DNA of 64,000 nucleotides, taken from contig NZ_CP152049.1 of NCBI RefSeq assembly GCF_038630985.1, forward strand, positions 5,662,501 to 5,726,500, in the 5' to 3' direction. Origin of the DNA: Paenibacillus sp. FSL H8-0548. GTDB taxonomy: Bacteria > Bacillota > Bacilli > Paenibacillales > Paenibacillaceae. This document shows, piece after piece, positions 62,657 to 64,000 of the stretch. The position numbers were made by a program, and so were the translations under genes. Each line of letters begins with the position of its first letter. Position 1 is the stretch's first letter. Below the pieces are notes generated by a model. It worked only from the letters and a program-made list of their open reading frames with translations. It was not told where the DNA came from and searched no databases.

Positions 62657-63658
62657 CTAAGGATGAAGAATAATTTTCCCAGCTAATTCTGTTCCTGCCG
62701 CTAATTTTGCGAAAGCCTCTGGTCCCTCCTCCAACTTGCGAGAGGCCGTCCATCCTTCATGGATAATTTGGCCGGATACAAGAAGCTCCACCGCCTGAGC
62801 AAAATCCTGATTACTATACGTGTAGGAACCCATTAATGTTATCTCTTGCCTAACCACATGATTCATCGTTAGTGTCGAAACATCCTGCCCTAGTCCGATT
62901 AGAATCACTTTGCCGCCTGGATTAATACGGAGGATCGCTTGCTCCCTTGTCTGACCAACGCCAACACAATCTACGATTGTATCTACTCCTGATGGAAAAA
63001 CCTTATCAAAAACCGAATCGAGCTGCTCCGGTGTACTAACGGTTGCGCCTAATTGCTCGGCATAGGCAAGCCTTACCGGTTGACGATCAACGACTAGAAT
63101 TTTCCGAGCTCCCATGTTTCGAGCTGCCTGAAGAGTTAGAAGACCAATTGGACCTGCACCATAAATCATAATATCCGAGAGCATGGTCATCCCCAGCTTT
63201 AAAGCATGAATACAAACTGCCAATGGTTCAGCAAGTGAAGCTAAAGCCAAATCTATTGTCACTGGTAATGTGGTTACACTAGAAGCTGGCACAGCGACAT
63301 ACTCTGCAAAGCCGCCGGGAAGATGGATCCCTACAATTCTGCGCTGCAAACATATATTCGGCCGTCCCTCCCGGCAACGAGTACATTCTCCGCAGGACAG
63401 CAGCGGATTAACAACCACCTTACTATTCAAACTTATTTCTTTAACATTAGAGCCTTGCGCCGTAATTTCTCCCGCGAATTCATGACCCATAACTAGCGGA
63501 GGAACGCGTATGCTGCTGTGACCCAAATATCCTTCCAGCTCACTGCCGCAAATGCCCACTGCTTTCACCTTAATAACGACCTCATCTGCTTCTGGAAGAG
63601 GGATTTCCACTTCATGGATCGAGAGAATCTCTGGTCCTTCGTACACGATTGATTTCAT
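62657..63658 (-). CDS. Zinc-dependent medium-chain alcohol/polyol dehydrogenase
   Basis: The 333-residue protein has catalytic zinc motifs VGICGSELEGYLGHSS and PLVMGHEFAGEITAQG, a structural zinc loop CGECTRCREGRPNIC, and a Rossmann motif IYGAGPIGLLTLQAARNMGA with VDRQPVRLAYAEQLGA. The Asp at the end of beta-2 in ILVVDRQ points to NAD. It resembles sorbitol, threonine or galactitol-phosphate dehydrogenases and probably oxidises a sugar or sugar alcohol. Its ATG overlaps the stop of the upstream hydroxyacid dehydrogenase gene (ATGA), so translation is coupled. Confidence 0.92.
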   Translation of the reverse strand: MKSIVYEGPEILSIHEVEIPLPEADEVVIKVKAVGICGSELEGYLGHSSIRVPPLVMGHEFAGEITAQGSNVKEISLNSKVVVNPLLSCGECTRCREGRPNICLQRRIVGIHLPGGFAEYVAVPASSVTTLPVTIDLALASLAEPLAVCIHALKLGMTMLSDIMIYGAGPIGLLTLQAARNMGARKILVVDRQPVRLAYAEQLGATVSTPEQLDSVFDKVFPSGVDTIVDCVGVGQTREQAILRINPGGKVILIGLGQDVSTLTMNHVVRQEITLMGSYTYSNQDFAQAVELLVSGQIIHEGWTASRKLEEGPEAFAKLAAGTELAGKIILHP

Positions 63659-64000
63659 CCCTTCACCCCATTCACGATATGTTTGGGCGAATTCCCCTCC
63701 AGCACTCGCTTCACTTCCTCTGCTGCATAGGCTTGAAGTTTAATAAGCGAGCTTTCTGAATACCAAGCACAATGACTAGTCACCAAGCATTGCTCCAGCT
63801 GAAGTAAAGGATGATTAGCATCAATAGGCTCCACTTCTAATACATCCAGCGCCGCAGCCGCAATTTCACCTTTCACCAGCGCTTGTTCCAAAGCAAGCGT
63901 ATCGACGACTCCGCCACGTGAAGTATTAATGAAGTGGGCAGAAGACTTCATCATGCCAAAAGCCTCCTCGCCAAAAATATGTCTAGTCTGTTCCGTTAAG
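63655..64000 (-). CDS. D-isomer-specific 2-hydroxyacid dehydrogenase, 5' end beyond window
   Basis: The C-terminal 114 codons are inside the window; the frame runs without stop to the right edge, so the start is outside. The catalytic triad is readable: Arg in FINTSRGGVVDT, Glu in LDVLEVEPIDANHP, and His in LVTSHCAWYSESS (here His-Cys-Ala rather than the usual Pro-His-x-Ala). This is the NAD-binding domain end of the family that reduces 2-keto acids. It is first of the visible genes in the operon that continues with the zinc dehydrogenase, SDR and FAH genes. Confidence 0.9.
   Translation of the reverse strand, partial: LTEQTRHIFGEEAFGMMKSSAHFINTSRGGVVDTLALEQALVKGEIAAAALDVLEVEPIDANHPLLQLEQCLVTSHCAWYSESSLIKLQAYAAEEVKRVLEGNSPKHIVNGVKG

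Overview
The window looks like a chromosomal segment of a Paenibacillus-type Gram-positive soil bacterium. The evidence is strong AGGAGG-type ribosome binding sites, frequent GTG and TTG starts, lipobox solute-binding proteins with LplB/LplC-type permeases, YesM/YesN-type sensors, S-layer-homology (SLH) anchored surface enzymes, and the family mix (GH105, GH95, PL4-like, GH3). Base composition is patchy: some blocks are GC-rich (about 2.8-10.5 kb, 20.8-24.3 kb and the GH3 catalytic core at 42.3-44.0 kb) and others are AT-richer.

Region 1 (1-49 kb) is a dense plant-polysaccharide (pectin and side chain) utilisation region, mostly on the minus strand. It holds three sugar importers (each with two permeases and one or two binding lipoproteins, and none with an ATPase), three GH105 unsaturated-uronyl hydrolases, a lyase/hydrolase-like toroid protein, a giant SLH-anchored rhamnogalacturonan-lyase-like protein, a GH95 alpha-L-fucosidase/galactosidase-like enzyme, a GH3 enzyme carrying both a cohesin and a dockerin, and next to it an SLH-anchored single-cohesin protein. 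Regulation appears local: five AraC-type regulators lie beside the genes they probably control, and a YesM/YesN two-component pair heads one importer operon. Remnants of an IS630 transposase (11.2-12.2 kb), a GH51 arabinofuranosidase and a sugar permease (48.3-48.9 kb) show gene decay in the region.

Region 2 (46.7-60.8 kb) is mixed metabolism and regulation: an aromatic-acid-exporter-like protein, an LLM flavin oxidoreductase, a nitroreductase, an aldo/keto reductase, two more AraC regulators, and a cluster with a ferritin-like di-iron protein, a phytanoyl-CoA dioxygenase-like protein and a TIM-barrel isomerase. It also has an NmrA-like reductase/HxlR pair, an SDR/MerR pair with a textbook MerR-type 19-bp-spacer promoter, and a methyltransferase.

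Region 3 (60.9-64.0 kb, minus strand, running off the end) is an operon of a D-2-hydroxyacid dehydrogenase, a zinc alcohol dehydrogenase, an SDR dehydrogenase and a fumarylacetoacetate-hydrolase-family enzyme. The set is suggestive of a non-phosphorylating sugar-acid or deoxysugar catabolic route.

The most interesting signals are: (i) the adjacent dockerin-plus-cohesin GH3 and SLH-cohesin genes, which could form a minimal cell-surface cellulosome-like assembly; (ii) the composition-chimeric GH3 gene; (iii) the uncharacterised di-iron/Fe(II)-dioxygenase/isomerase cluster; and (iv) several families of intergenic inverted repeats. No tRNA, rRNA or CRISPR array was seen. All functional calls are from reading motifs by eye; no database search was possible.
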